A DNA stretch of 64,000 nucleotides from Methylobacterium sp. NMS14P (GTDB taxonomy: Bacteria > Pseudomonadota > Alphaproteobacteria > Rhizobiales > Beijerinckiaceae): assembly GCF_028583545.1 (NCBI RefSeq), contig NZ_CP087106.1:5067001-5131000 (forward strand). Direction: 5' to 3'. The position numbers and the translations under genes were made by a program. This document shows positions 43,914 through 51,499 of this stretch, in pieces. Numbering within the stretch: the first letter of the stretch is position 1; every line of letters begins with the position of its first letter. The notes under the pieces are model-generated. The model was given only the letters and a program-made list of their open reading frames with translations. It did not search any database and was not told the origin of the DNA.

Positions 43914-44133
43914 AGTGGCAGCCGAGGAAGCGGACCGAGCAAAGAGGTCCTGATGCTCGCGCTGGCTGACGCCGTCAGCACGCTCACAGTAGATCCGCGG
44001 CAGCATGCGGCAGTCGACAGTAGCGATACGGAAGGGCGCACGGCAGCTGCAGAGGTATCACACCACACGCACTGAAGGAGCGGCGGGGCACCGGGCGCCC
44101 CGCCGTACCCTCATTTCGTAACTCTCATACCGC

Positions 44134-44853
44134 TCAGGCACCGCCGGCTAGGAAGGGCGTGGCTGCAGCCAACACCGCCGCCTTGGTCAGGGGCGCATCG
44201 AAGGCGCCGTCCCAGCCGACGAAGCCACGCACCCGCCGCACCTCAGCGGCGTGCCGCGCCTCTACGGAGTGGATCTGCAAAGCCGTCGTCAGCACCGGCG
44301 TGCCCTGCAGGTTGCCGGCCTGCCCCTTGTACGCCGCCACCCCGAGATCCTCGAACGTGCTCGACAGCGTGGTGAACGTGTCGAAGTTCGCAAACACGTC
44401 GGGGTACTTACCCTTGCCCGTGAAATCGAAGGCCGGCGGCGGGATCACGGCACCGCCGAGTGCGCCCTGCAGCAGGCGCACGTGCTCGGCCTCATGGCGG
44501 GCGAGCTGCGTGAACACGGCCCGATAGCGCGCCGGGATCAGGCGGGGCGTGGCCAGCGCCGTGCGGTAGAACTCTGCCTCCAGGTACTCCAGGGTCAGGG
44601 CGAACCGGAGCACGTCCACCACCTGTCCCGGCAGCCCCTGCGCGAACACCTCGGTGGAGGCTACCGCCAACACGGTCGGTGTGCTGGCGAGCGCCCCGAG
44701 CGTACCGGCGGCGCGGGTAAACAAGCCTCGGCGCGAGGTCATACGGGCGGTGAGATCGGGGTCGAGGGTCTCGATCAGCGTGGGAGAGGCAGGCATGGAT
44801 GCGGTCATGGCGGCGTCCTCTGTGGCAGGGGCGAGCATCGGCTGGGCGATCAC
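44134..44853 (-). CDS. Tat-exported ferritin-like protein 2 (copy 2)
   Basis: 239 residues. Tat motif SRRGLFTRAAGTLGALAST, then the same ferritin-like body as 2712-3443 (LEYLEAEFYRTALATPRLI, RHEAEHVRLLQGALGG, HSVEARHAAEVRRVRG). Start GTG 44853 overlaps the stop of the neighbouring gene; an ATG further in (MTASMPASPT) is possible. A periplasmic di-iron-type helical bundle, role inferred. It forms an operon with the first ferritin-like gene, divergent from cassette 2. Confidence 0.8.
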   Translation of the reverse strand: MIAQPMLAPATEDAAMTASMPASPTLIETLDPDLTARMTSRRGLFTRAAGTLGALASTPTVLAVASTEVFAQGLPGQVVDVLRFALTLEYLEAEFYRTALATPRLIPARYRAVFTQLARHEAEHVRLLQGALGGAVIPPPAFDFTGKGKYPDVFANFDTFTTLSSTFEDLGVAAYKGQAGNLQGTPVLTTALQIHSVEARHAAEVRRVRGFVGWDGAFDAPLTKAAVLAAATPFLAGGA

Positions 44854-45563
44854 GGCAGCTGGCTCGCGCTGACCGGGGTGAGGACGAACGGCACCACCTT
44901 AGGCAACACCTGCGAGGGCACGAGCGCACGATCGAGGCCGTTGCCATCGACGATGTCGCTGCCGGCGAACGCCGCGCTGTAGGGGTTGAGCATGTCGTGG
45001 ATCGTGGCGGCATGGCGCGCCTCGACCGAGACGATCGAGCCAGCCTTGGCCAGGAAGTCCGGGTTGCGCAGGAGCTGACCGGCGCCGTTGTAGGCGGCGA
45101 CGCCGAGGTCCTCGAAGGTGCGAGCGGTGCCGAGCACGCTCTGGCGGCTGGCGAAGTTGACCTGGCCGAAGTCGACCTGCAGGTCGGGGATTGCGTTGCC
45201 GCCGAGCGCGGAGCGGAAGAACTCGCGGTGGGCGACCTCGTGGCTCTGGATCCCAGTGAGGCTCTGCTCGTCGGCAGCGTTGAAGCCGCGATAGGGCTGC
45301 TGCAGCACCTGGGTGTAGAACGCAGCCTCCAGCTGCTCCAGGGCGTAGGCGTAGTTCAGGACGGCAAAGTCACCTTGGCCGAGATCGACTGTGCCGCCAG
45401 CGAGCGTGGCGCCACGCTGAGCGAAGGCTTCGGCGAGGTTCAGTTCCAGGAAGGCTGTCGAGGCGACAAAGACACTGGCCGCCTTGAGGAGCCCGCGGCG
45501 TGATCGCGCAGTAGCCTCCTGCTCGATAGCGCATTCTGGTTGAGCTGAGCGGATCACGAGCAT
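44850..45563 (-). CDS. Tat-exported ferritin-like protein 1 (copy 2, intact)
   Basis: 237 residues from ATG 45563 with GGGAG upstream. N-terminus MLVIRSAQPECAIEQEA, twin-arginine RSRRGLLKAASVFVAST, then a body with NYAYALEQLEAAFYTQVLQ, SHEVAHREFFRSALGG and VSVEARHAATIHDML, giving Glu/His pairs of a ferritin-like fold. It shows what the frameshifted gene at 2004-2715 used to be. Divergent from the Met-rich peptide gene at 45863, with a shared 299-nt regulatory region. Confidence 0.85.
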   Translation of the reverse strand: MLVIRSAQPECAIEQEATARSRRGLLKAASVFVASTAFLELNLAEAFAQRGATLAGGTVDLGQGDFAVLNYAYALEQLEAAFYTQVLQQPYRGFNAADEQSLTGIQSHEVAHREFFRSALGGNAIPDLQVDFGQVNFASRQSVLGTARTFEDLGVAAYNGAGQLLRNPDFLAKAGSIVSVEARHAATIHDMLNPYSAAFAGSDIVDGNGLDRALVPSQVLPKVVPFVLTPVSASQLP

Positions 45564-45790
45564 CTCCCAATTTCGGCGACATCGTGGCGCCGACGAGAGG
45601 CTGCAATGCTCCAGTCAAGCTGGCCAATAACATAAGTTATAAATTAATTTAGAAATCGCCCCAAGTTCCGAGTTTGCAACGTGATGTGAAAAATCGGTCG
45701 GCGTGTGAAACTCTCTCGTTCGTACAGCGGTAACAGCACGTTTTGCCTATCTATCATTTGATGGATTACCGCAAAGCACGTTCTTATGCA

Positions 45791-45816
45791 GGAACTTAGT
45801 CGAGAGTTGTGGGATT
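45791..45816 (+). promoter_or_regulatory. Candidate ECF-type promoter of cassette 2
   Basis: GGAACTT (45791-45797), 16 nt, then ATT; 47 nt upstream of the peptide ATG. GTTCTTATGC just before it with AGGAAC forms an imperfect 6-4-6 dyad that is also present in copy 1. It lies in the 45564-45862 divergent region, which is AT-richer than the coding sequence. Confidence 0.45.
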
Positions 45817-45862
45817 TCATGAGCCATGCGGGCGACCGTCCGTACCCAGAAGGAGATCTCGC

Positions 45863-46081
45863 ATGAAGAAGACGACGTTCGCGCTTGCCGCTGCCGCCCT
45901 GCTCGGCGGCTTCGCTCTCGGTGCTGGTTCGGTGTCAGCTGCCCCGATGTCCGTCAGCGGCCTTCAGGCTAGCCAATCTGGCGTCACCCCGGTTCGCATG
46001 ATGCACGGCGACCGTATGATGATGAAGAAGCGCATGATGCGGAAGCGGATGATGCGCCGCCGTATGATGAACCGCATGTAA
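45863..46081 (+). CDS. Secreted methionine-rich basic peptide (MrpX-like), cassette copy 2
   Basis: 72 residues. Signal peptide MKKTTFALAAAALLGGFAL, cleavage near SAA-AP; AGGAGATCT upstream is identical to copy 1. The mature part ends in MM-basic-basic-R pentads (MMMKKR, MMRKR, MMRRR, MMNRM). It differs from copy 1 at about a dozen positions, mostly in the middle, while the Met pattern is kept. Proposed role: sacrificial scavenger of hypochlorite or other strong oxidants in the periplasm, recycled by the encoded Mo enzyme. Confidence 0.8.
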   Translation: MKKTTFALAAAALLGGFALGAGSVSAAPMSVSGLQASQSGVTPVRMMHGDRMMMKKRMMRKRMMRRRMMNRM

Positions 46082-46095
46082 GCGGCCATCCCGAA

Positions 46096-46128
46096 CGCGG
46101 CGGCTCGACCCACGGGTCGGTCGCCGCG
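46096..46128 (+). promoter_or_regulatory. Intercistronic hairpin (copy 2)
   Basis: Outer arms CGCGGCG (46096-46102) and CGCCGCG (46122-46128), inner arms CGACCC (46106-46111) and GGGTCG (46114-46119). It sits 14 nt after the peptide stop and before the cytochrome GTG. No T-run. Same place as in copies 1 and 3. Confidence 0.55.
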
Positions 46129-46157
46129 CCCCCCGTTGCCCAGGATACACCGCCATC

Positions 46158-47045
46158 GTGCCCCGCACCTACCTAACGCGTTCTGCCCCCGACACGGGCG
46201 AGGTCGAGCATCGGCGCTGGATGTTCCGGCATCCCCTCATTATCCGAGCGACCCATTGGATCAACGCCGCAGCGCTGCTCGTCCTGCTGATGAGCGGCCT
46301 GCAGATCTTCAACGCCCATCCCGCCCTCTACTGGGGCAAGGCCTCGACCTTCGACGCGCCGCTGCTGTCGATGAATTCAACCGAAGATGATCCGCCAAGG
46401 GGCATCACGACCGTGCTAGGCCACAGCCTCGACACGACCGGCTGGCTCGGCTCCTCGGCCGGAGCTGACGGCGAGCCGGCAGATCGCGGCTTCCCCTCAT
46501 GGCTCACGCTGCCGGGCGACCAGGACCTCACGGGCGGCCGCAGCTGGCACTTCTTCTTTGCCTGGGCCTTCGTCCTGAACGGCGCCCTCTACCTGCTGTA
46601 TGGCCTGCTCAGCGGGCAGCTTCGGTTCCGGGTTCTGCCCCAGCGCGACCAAGTCCGGCATTTCGGCGCCTCCGTGTGGGAGCACCTGACGCTCCGCTTC
46701 CCGCAAGGCGATGAGGCTAAGCGCTACAACATCATCCAGAAGCTCACCTACGCCCTGGTGCTGTTCGTGCTGCTGCCCGTGCAGGTGCTGGCCGGCCTCG
46801 CGATGTCGCCAGCGATGGACGCGGCCTTCCCGTTCCTGCTGACGCTGTTCGACGGGCGGCAGTCGGCCCGGACGATCCACTTCGTCGTGGCGGCCCTCTT
46901 GGTTCTGTTCGTCGTCGTCCATGTCGCCCTCGTCGTACTGTCGGGCTTCTGGAACAACATGCGCGGCATGCTCACCGGATGGTTCGTGATCGAGCGTAAG
47001 GTCGAGCCCGCGCAGACCGCGGACGGGACGGGAGGTGCCGCATGA
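46158..47045 (+). CDS. Cytochrome b561-type membrane electron donor (YedZ1-like), cassette copy 2
   Basis: 295 residues starting at GTG 46158 (MPRTYLTRSAPDTGEVEHR). Four main helices with THW (first), SWHFFFAW (second), YALVLFVLLPVQVLAGL (third) and IHFVVAALLVLFVVVHVAL (fourth), giving the His ligands of a b-type cytochrome. A loop of about 80 residues follows the first helix (LYWGKASTFDAPLL) and faces the periplasm. It overlaps the Mo enzyme gene by ATGA. It is larger than classical MsrQ/YedZ, so similarity is to the b561/thiosulfate-reductase type. Confidence 0.88.
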   Translation: MPRTYLTRSAPDTGEVEHRRWMFRHPLIIRATHWINAAALLVLLMSGLQIFNAHPALYWGKASTFDAPLLSMNSTEDDPPRGITTVLGHSLDTTGWLGSSAGADGEPADRGFPSWLTLPGDQDLTGGRSWHFFFAWAFVLNGALYLLYGLLSGQLRFRVLPQRDQVRHFGASVWEHLTLRFPQGDEAKRYNIIQKLTYALVLFVLLPVQVLAGLAMSPAMDAAFPFLLTLFDGRQSARTIHFVVAALLVLFVVVHVALVVLSGFWNNMRGMLTGWFVIERKVEPAQTADGTGGAA

Positions 47046-47965
47046 TCCGGCAGCCCAGCCGACGTTTCCTTCTGCTCGGCGCCACCGCCGCGGCCGGCAC
47101 CGCGATGCTCGGCGGCTGCGACAGGCTCGGCGAGGCCGAGTGGTTCCGGCGAACGCTCAAGACCGGCGAGGACGCGAACCTGTTCGTGCAGCGGCTGCTC
47201 CTAACCGAGCGGACGCTTGCGCCCGAGTACGCCGAGGCCGACATCTCGCCTTGGTTCAAGCCGAACGGCACCGAGGATCCACCGGATAAGGCCTACAAGG
47301 CGCTGGAGAAGCGGCAGTTCGTGGACTACCGGCTGGAGGTCGGCGGGCTCGTCGAGAAGCCGTTCAAGTTGTCCCTGGCGGAGCTGCGCAAGCTGCCGTC
47401 CCGCACGCAGATCACCCGGCACGATTGCGTCGAGGGCTGGAGCGCCATCGGAAAGTGGACCGGGGTCCCGCTCTCCGAACTCCTCGATCGCGCGATGCTG
47501 AAGCCGCAGGCGCGCTACGTCGTGTTTCACTGCGCCGACACCATGGATCAGGGCGAGGATGACGCAGACGCAGGAGACGACACCGAGCAGGGCGATGCAC
47601 CTGCCGGTAATGCCAATCCGGCCATGACGAAGCAGTCGGGCGGTGGCGAGAGCAAGCGGGACGCGGGCGGCCAACAAGCTGACGACGACAGCGCGGCCGG
47701 CGCATCCGAGCCAGTGCGTTTCTACGAGACCATCGACCTCGTGGACGCCTTTCACCCGCAGACGATCCTGGCCTACGAGTTGAACGGGCAGGCACTGCCG
47801 GTCGCCAACGGCGCACCGCTGCGGCTGCGGCTGGAACGCAACCTCGGCTACAAGCAGGCCAAGTACGTGATGCGCATCGAGGTGGTCGAGAGCTTTGCGC
47901 ATATCGGCCAGGGCAAGGGCGGGTACTGGGAGGACCAGGGCTACGCTTGGTACGCAGGTATCTGA
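47042..47965 (+). CDS. Molybdopterin oxidoreductase, MsrP/YedY1-like, cassette copy 2
   Basis: 307 residues. Twin-arginine R7-R8 and lipobox-like MLGGC (C26) suggest Tat export and perhaps a lipid anchor. The Mo-binding core has TRHDCVEGWSAIGKW with C129 as the likely Mo ligand, and YVVFHCADTMD at 160-169. Between about 168 and 223 is an acidic low-complexity insert (15 Asp/Glu, 3 Lys/Arg), before VDAFHPQTILAYELNG and the C-terminal GYKQAKYVMRIEVVESF. The insert splits a normally compact fold. Proposed reaction: methionine sulfoxide reduction in the periplasm. Confidence 0.85.
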   Translation: MIRQPSRRFLLLGATAAAGTAMLGGCDRLGEAEWFRRTLKTGEDANLFVQRLLLTERTLAPEYAEADISPWFKPNGTEDPPDKAYKALEKRQFVDYRLEVGGLVEKPFKLSLAELRKLPSRTQITRHDCVEGWSAIGKWTGVPLSELLDRAMLKPQARYVVFHCADTMDQGEDDADAGDDTEQGDAPAGNANPAMTKQSGGGESKRDAGGQQADDDSAAGASEPVRFYETIDLVDAFHPQTILAYELNGQALPVANGAPLRLRLERNLGYKQAKYVMRIEVVESFAHIGQGKGGYWEDQGYAWYAGI

Positions 47966-48278
47966 ACGCTCAGTATCCCAGTGGCCGATAGGCAGGCGTA
48001 GGTCCCAGATCGCGAAAGGGAGCAGCTACCGCTACGCGTTCTTCACAGCAGGTGGCACAGTGCGCCACCAGGTCGATCCGGCCCGAGCACCGCTTCTTCT
48101 ACCCGATCGACTGGGCACAGCTTTCGACCGCGATATCGGACATGCGCTCGGAAGTGGGCTGCCGGCGCCATCACGAAACGGTTCTTGAGATGCGGGTCGC
48201 CAACTGTGACGGGCTCCGGGATCGGGCTCGTTGCCATAGCTCCTCAGAACGTGATGGCAACGGCGAACGGACCGTGGG

Positions 48279-49100
48279 TCAGCCCTTCAGGAATGCGACG
48301 AGATCACCGTTCAGCCGCTCGGCATGAGTAAACGGGATCGCGTGCGGAGCGCCCTCATAGACCTTGAGCTTGGCGCTGGGGATCGCGGCTGCGGTAGCCT
48401 TGCCCGACACGTCGATCGGCACGGTCTGGTCGTCGTCGCCGTGGATGACGAGGGTCGGCACGCGGAACGCGCTCATGTCGGCGCGGAAATCGGTCTCTCC
48501 GAAGGCGGTCACGCTAGCGATCGTCGCCTTTGGCGAAGCCAGCATCGCGAGGTTGCCGGTCCACTGGATCAGGTCGGATGAGACCGGCGACGAGAGCATT
48601 CCGACTCCAAAGAAGGTCTTGGAGAAGGTCGCCATGAAGTTCGGACGGTCTTTCTTCAATCCATCGATCATACCCGCGAACACGGACGGATCCACGCCCT
48701 TGGGATTGTCGGCGGTCTTGAGCATGTACGGCGTCACCGCCGAGACCAGCACCGCTTGGGTGACCCGGGCGCCGCCGTGCCGGCTCATGTAGCGGGCGAT
48801 CTCGCCTCCACCCATCGAGAAGCCGATGAGAGCGACGTCCTGCAGGTCGAGGGCGTCGAGCACAGCCTTCAGGTCGTCGGCGAAGGTATCGTAGTCGTAG
48901 CCACCCCAGGTCTGGTCCGAACGGCCGAAGCCGCGGCGGTCGTAGGCGACCGTACGCAATCCCGCCTCGGTGAGCGCCGGCTGCTGGAACTCCCACATGT
49001 CCGCGTCGAGCGGCCAACCGTGGATCAGCACGACCGGCCGACCGCTGCCCCAATCCTTGTAGAAGAGCTGCGCTCCGTCCTTTGCCGCGAGGAAGGGCAT
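48279..49100 (-). CDS. Alpha/beta hydrolase of the cofactor-free haloperoxidase type
   Basis: 273 residues, no signal peptide. The triad is visible: S95 in GFSMGGGE, D near 222-224 in HGDDDQTVP, H253 in GAPHAIPFTHA. The N-terminal pattern LFYKDWGSGRPVVLIHGWP and FSMGGGEIARYMSRHGGARV are typical of the non-haem chloroperoxidase/perhydrolase subgroup. Such enzymes make peracid from acetate and H2O2, which then oxidises halide. Its place next to an oxidant-scavenging cassette may be meaningful or chance. The 47966-48278 gap holds nothing. Confidence 0.8.
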   Translation of the reverse strand: MPFLAAKDGAQLFYKDWGSGRPVVLIHGWPLDADMWEFQQPALTEAGLRTVAYDRRGFGRSDQTWGGYDYDTFADDLKAVLDALDLQDVALIGFSMGGGEIARYMSRHGGARVTQAVLVSAVTPYMLKTADNPKGVDPSVFAGMIDGLKKDRPNFMATFSKTFFGVGMLSSPVSSDLIQWTGNLAMLASPKATIASVTAFGETDFRADMSAFRVPTLVIHGDDDQTVPIDVSGKATAAAIPSAKLKVYEGAPHAIPFTHAERLNGDLVAFLKG

Positions 49101-49206
49101 GCCGGTATCTCCGTTCGGTCGTGATGTCGGGCGGGGAAGGCCCGCTGGGCAGCGACGGTTCCCACGCGGTGGACGTAGGGATTAAGGCGCCCTGCCTTGC
49201 GGAAGG

Positions 49207-49590
49207 CTACGGCCTCACACCTGGACGCATCATGGTCAGGTTGCGACCGGGTTCGTCGGCAATCTGAAGCATGGCTGCCCCTGCCGCGACGAAGCCAGCC
49301 ATCGCCCTCACATCAGAAGGCTGCTTCGGATCACGCGAGACCGCGTCGGCCTCTCGCTGCAGGCGGACGTTGCAGGCACGTGACGGTATCCCACCGTTCG
49401 GCGTGCAGGCATCATGGCGAGCGCAGGCAGCGTCGAGGGGGTCGATCGGCGGAAGTGGGGCGTTGTTGCCAGGGCCGCAATAGTTGCCATGGATCAGCAT
49501 TTTCGGCTCAACTATGGCACCGGGTTCGGCCAGGGCGGGTGTCACGATGCCTATGGCGAGAAGGAGCGGTATGACGGTTCTGCACAGCAT
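49207..49590 (-). CDS. Exported phospholipase A2-like protein
   Basis: 127 residues from ATG 49590. Signal peptide MLCRTVIPLLLAIGIVTPA, cleavage near LAE. GNYCGPGNNAPLPPIDPLD and AACARHDACT give the Ca2+-loop-like YCGPGN and the C-x-x-H-D-x-C catalytic helix of phospholipase A2. The rest is short and helical. A secreted enzyme acting on phospholipids is plausible; other PLA2-fold roles are possible. The longer upstream frame is not supported. Confidence 0.55.
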   Translation of the reverse strand: MLCRTVIPLLLAIGIVTPALAEPGAIVEPKMLIHGNYCGPGNNAPLPPIDPLDAACARHDACTPNGGIPSRACNVRLQREADAVSRDPKQPSDVRAMAGFVAAGAAMLQIADEPGRNLTMMRPGVRP

Positions 49591-49848
49591 GGTTTGATAT
49601 CCCGAGACGAGCACGCCCCCCTCAGACGGCTGGTATCGGGCGCTGCCTGACAGCGTCCCGGATATAGAACTGACCACCGAACAGCGGGTTTCGGTACAAG
49701 CCATGCACCGCATCGGGCGAGGCGTGACGCGAACAAACTCTATGAGTGGTAAGAGAAGGTACGGGTCGTCGATGGCTAATTGCCAAAGCTGTGAAGGGCA
49801 AAGGAGCCCCGCCACCCATTTTGCGACGGATGGCGGGGTGAGGCGCTA

Positions 49849-50193
49849 TCAACGACCCATGGTGCCAGAAGAGCCACCCGTTCCGTTGCCCATCGAGCCG
49901 GAACTCCCGGCCGAGCCGGTTCCCATTGAGCCGGAGTTGCCCGTACCCATGCGGCCACCCGTGCCGGTCCCATTGTTCATCTGACCGCCCGTACTCATGC
50001 CGGTGCCGGATCCGCCACCCGCACCCATTGAGCCCCCCGTTCCTGTGGAACCACCGCTCATGCCGGCACCACCACCGGTGCCTGCGCCACCTGCTCCCCC
50101 GCCGGCTGCACCTCCTTGGGCGAGCACGAAGCTAGTGCTTCCAACAAACACAGCGGCAGCGATCAAAGGCAGGCGCAAAGTTCTGGCGTTCAT
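49849..50193 (-). CDS. Exported Gly/Ser/Met-rich low-complexity protein
   Basis: 114 residues. Signal peptide LPLIAAAVFVGSTSFVLAQ. The mature part consists of GTGG, GSMG and MGTG units with about 9 Met spread along it. Probably disordered. The scattered Met are interesting beside a methionine-oxidation cassette but have no MM pattern. The 49591-49848 gap is empty. Confidence 0.55.
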   Translation of the reverse strand: MNARTLRLPLIAAAVFVGSTSFVLAQGGAAGGGAGGAGTGGGAGMSGGSTGTGGSMGAGGGSGTGMSTGGQMNNGTGTGGRMGTGNSGSMGTGSAGSSGSMGNGTGGSSGTMGR

Positions 50194-50356
50194 CTCAAAC
50201 TCCCTGTGTCATTCACGGAGATCCTTGGGAGGATCTTGACCCGCAAACCACGTCAACGATGAGATGTTCCTGCCTATGATCGAGTCACGATCTGAGTTTT
50301 TGATAATTTTATCCTGAATTTACATATGTTATAATTCACGCTTGCCCTTAGAATGG

Positions 50357-50644
50357 TCATACAGTCCGAGTAAGTGCGCTCATTTTATAGTCGGTGACTG
50401 TTCCGCCAGCGGCAGCCATCTCGACATGCATCTCCATGCTCAGCCGGAACAGCATGTCCCCACTGGCATCTCTCACGTTCATAGTGAGCTGCTGTCCGCG
50501 TTCCTCCGCATTTGCGACGAGGTGCTCAGCCAGCAGTCGCGTGCCGTATTTCAAGGCCGCGCCAGGATCGCTCAGCAGGATACCATCGCCGTCCGGAGCC
50601 CCACGTTGGCCGCATACAAGGTCGAAGAAGTAACGCTTGGGCAT
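50357..50644 (-). CDS. DUF6894 family protein, copy 2
   Basis: 95 residues: MPKRYFFDLVCGQRGAPDG, then GILLSDPGAALKYGTRLLA and a strand-rich end (TMNVRDASGDMLFRLSMEM). Longer and more divergent than the other three members in the window. 50194-50356 upstream is AT-rich with nothing recognised. Confidence 0.5.
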   Translation of the reverse strand: MPKRYFFDLVCGQRGAPDGDGILLSDPGAALKYGTRLLAEHLVANAEERGQQLTMNVRDASGDMLFRLSMEMHVEMAAAGGTVTDYKMSALTRTV

Positions 50645-50678
50645 GCCGATACCACCTACGCCTGCTCGTCTGCTCGGT

Positions 50679-50939
50679 TCATGCGAAGGCGTGCGCGAAC
50701 GGCCCGTCGTGCGGCCCGATCGCCGTCCTGTCGCCGAGCAGGCTGCGCCCCGAGGCGATGATCTGAACCGTCTGGCGGCGGTCGCACGCCGTTCTGGCCA
50801 TCACCTCCAGGTCGCGCAGGTACGTGATCACCGGTTGACGCTGAACTTTACTTAAGTTAAGTACGCCATCGACCTTGGCAGAGACATCTCGCTCGACTTG
50901 AAGCCAGAACTCGATCGGCATCATCATAGGTTGTTCCAC
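50679..50939 (-). CDS. Hypothetical small protein
   Basis: 86 residues (MMPIEFWLQVERDVSAKVD, ITYLRDLEVMARTACDRRQ, GRSLLGDRTAIGPHDGPF). Soluble, mixed helix. A 12-bp CTTAAG-containing motif occurs inside the gene at 50850-50861 and again upstream at 51000-51011. No family recognised. Confidence 0.5.
   Translation of the reverse strand: MEQPMMMPIEFWLQVERDVSAKVDGVLNLSKVQRQPVITYLRDLEVMARTACDRRQTVQIIASGRSLLGDRTAIGPHDGPFAHAFA
50850..50861. promoter_or_regulatory. ACTTAAGTTAAG motif, first copy
   Basis: Contains the 11-bp inverted repeat CTTAAGTTAAG (arms CTTAA and TTAAG around G). An identical copy lies exactly 150 bp downstream at 51000-51011, upstream of the start codon of the gene that contains this one. 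In this GC-rich window the AT-rich 12-mer is conspicuous and could be an operator pair. Confidence 0.35.
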
Positions 50940-50999
50940 GTCGAGCCTCCTGCTGGCCGATGATAGACAGGCTCCGATACCTTTCTCGTGCGCACAGCG

Positions 51000-51011
51000 A
51001 CTTAAGTTAAG
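51000..51011. promoter_or_regulatory. ACTTAAGTTAAG motif, second copy
   Basis: Identical to 50850-50861. It lies between the divergent genes 50679-50939 (minus) and 51212-51451 (plus). Possible operator; regulator unknown. Confidence 0.35.
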
Positions 51012-51211
51012 AGAGGGTGAATTCGGTGCGCGGATCTGCCATGATCAAAAACGACCGTCGCCCGATCCCAAATGTCGCGCGGTTTCTCACCCATGTGAGT
51101 GTGCCCGTCGTCCACGTACGATAAGGCCCCCCGATCGCTGGCTCCGATCCGAGCCGTCAGCGGCTGTGAGAGTCTTGCGCTCCCGGCTCATCGCCAGAGG
51201 GAGCGCGCCAC

Positions 51212-51451
51212 GTGCCCCGCTACTTCTTCGACATCCACGACGGCGGCTCTACACGGGACGACACCGGCACCGAGTGCGCCGACGAGGAGGCGGCCCGCAA
51301 GCTCGCGATCCGCACCCTGCCGGACACCGCCCGGGATGAGATCCCCAGAGACGGAGATCGACGCGCCTTCATCGCCCTGATCCGTGACGAGGATGGACGT
51401 CCGGTCTTCTCGGCGACGCTGAGCTACTCCGGGGTGTGGCTCAACCGCTGA
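51212..51451 (+). CDS. DUF6894 family protein, copy 3
   Basis: 79 residues: MPRYFFDIHDGGSTRDDTG, TECADEEAARKLAIRTLPD, VRDE-type LIRDEDGRPVFSATLSYS. The most canonical DUF6894 member in the window. GAGGGAG lies upstream of the GTG start. The IS3 element begins 30 nt after its stop. Confidence 0.65.
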   Translation: MPRYFFDIHDGGSTRDDTGTECADEEAARKLAIRTLPDTARDEIPRDGDRRAFIALIRDEDGRPVFSATLSYSGVWLNR

Positions 51452-51499
51452 GCGCGAACCTATGTACCGCCTGCGGATTGTGAGACACCGATCTGAAGC

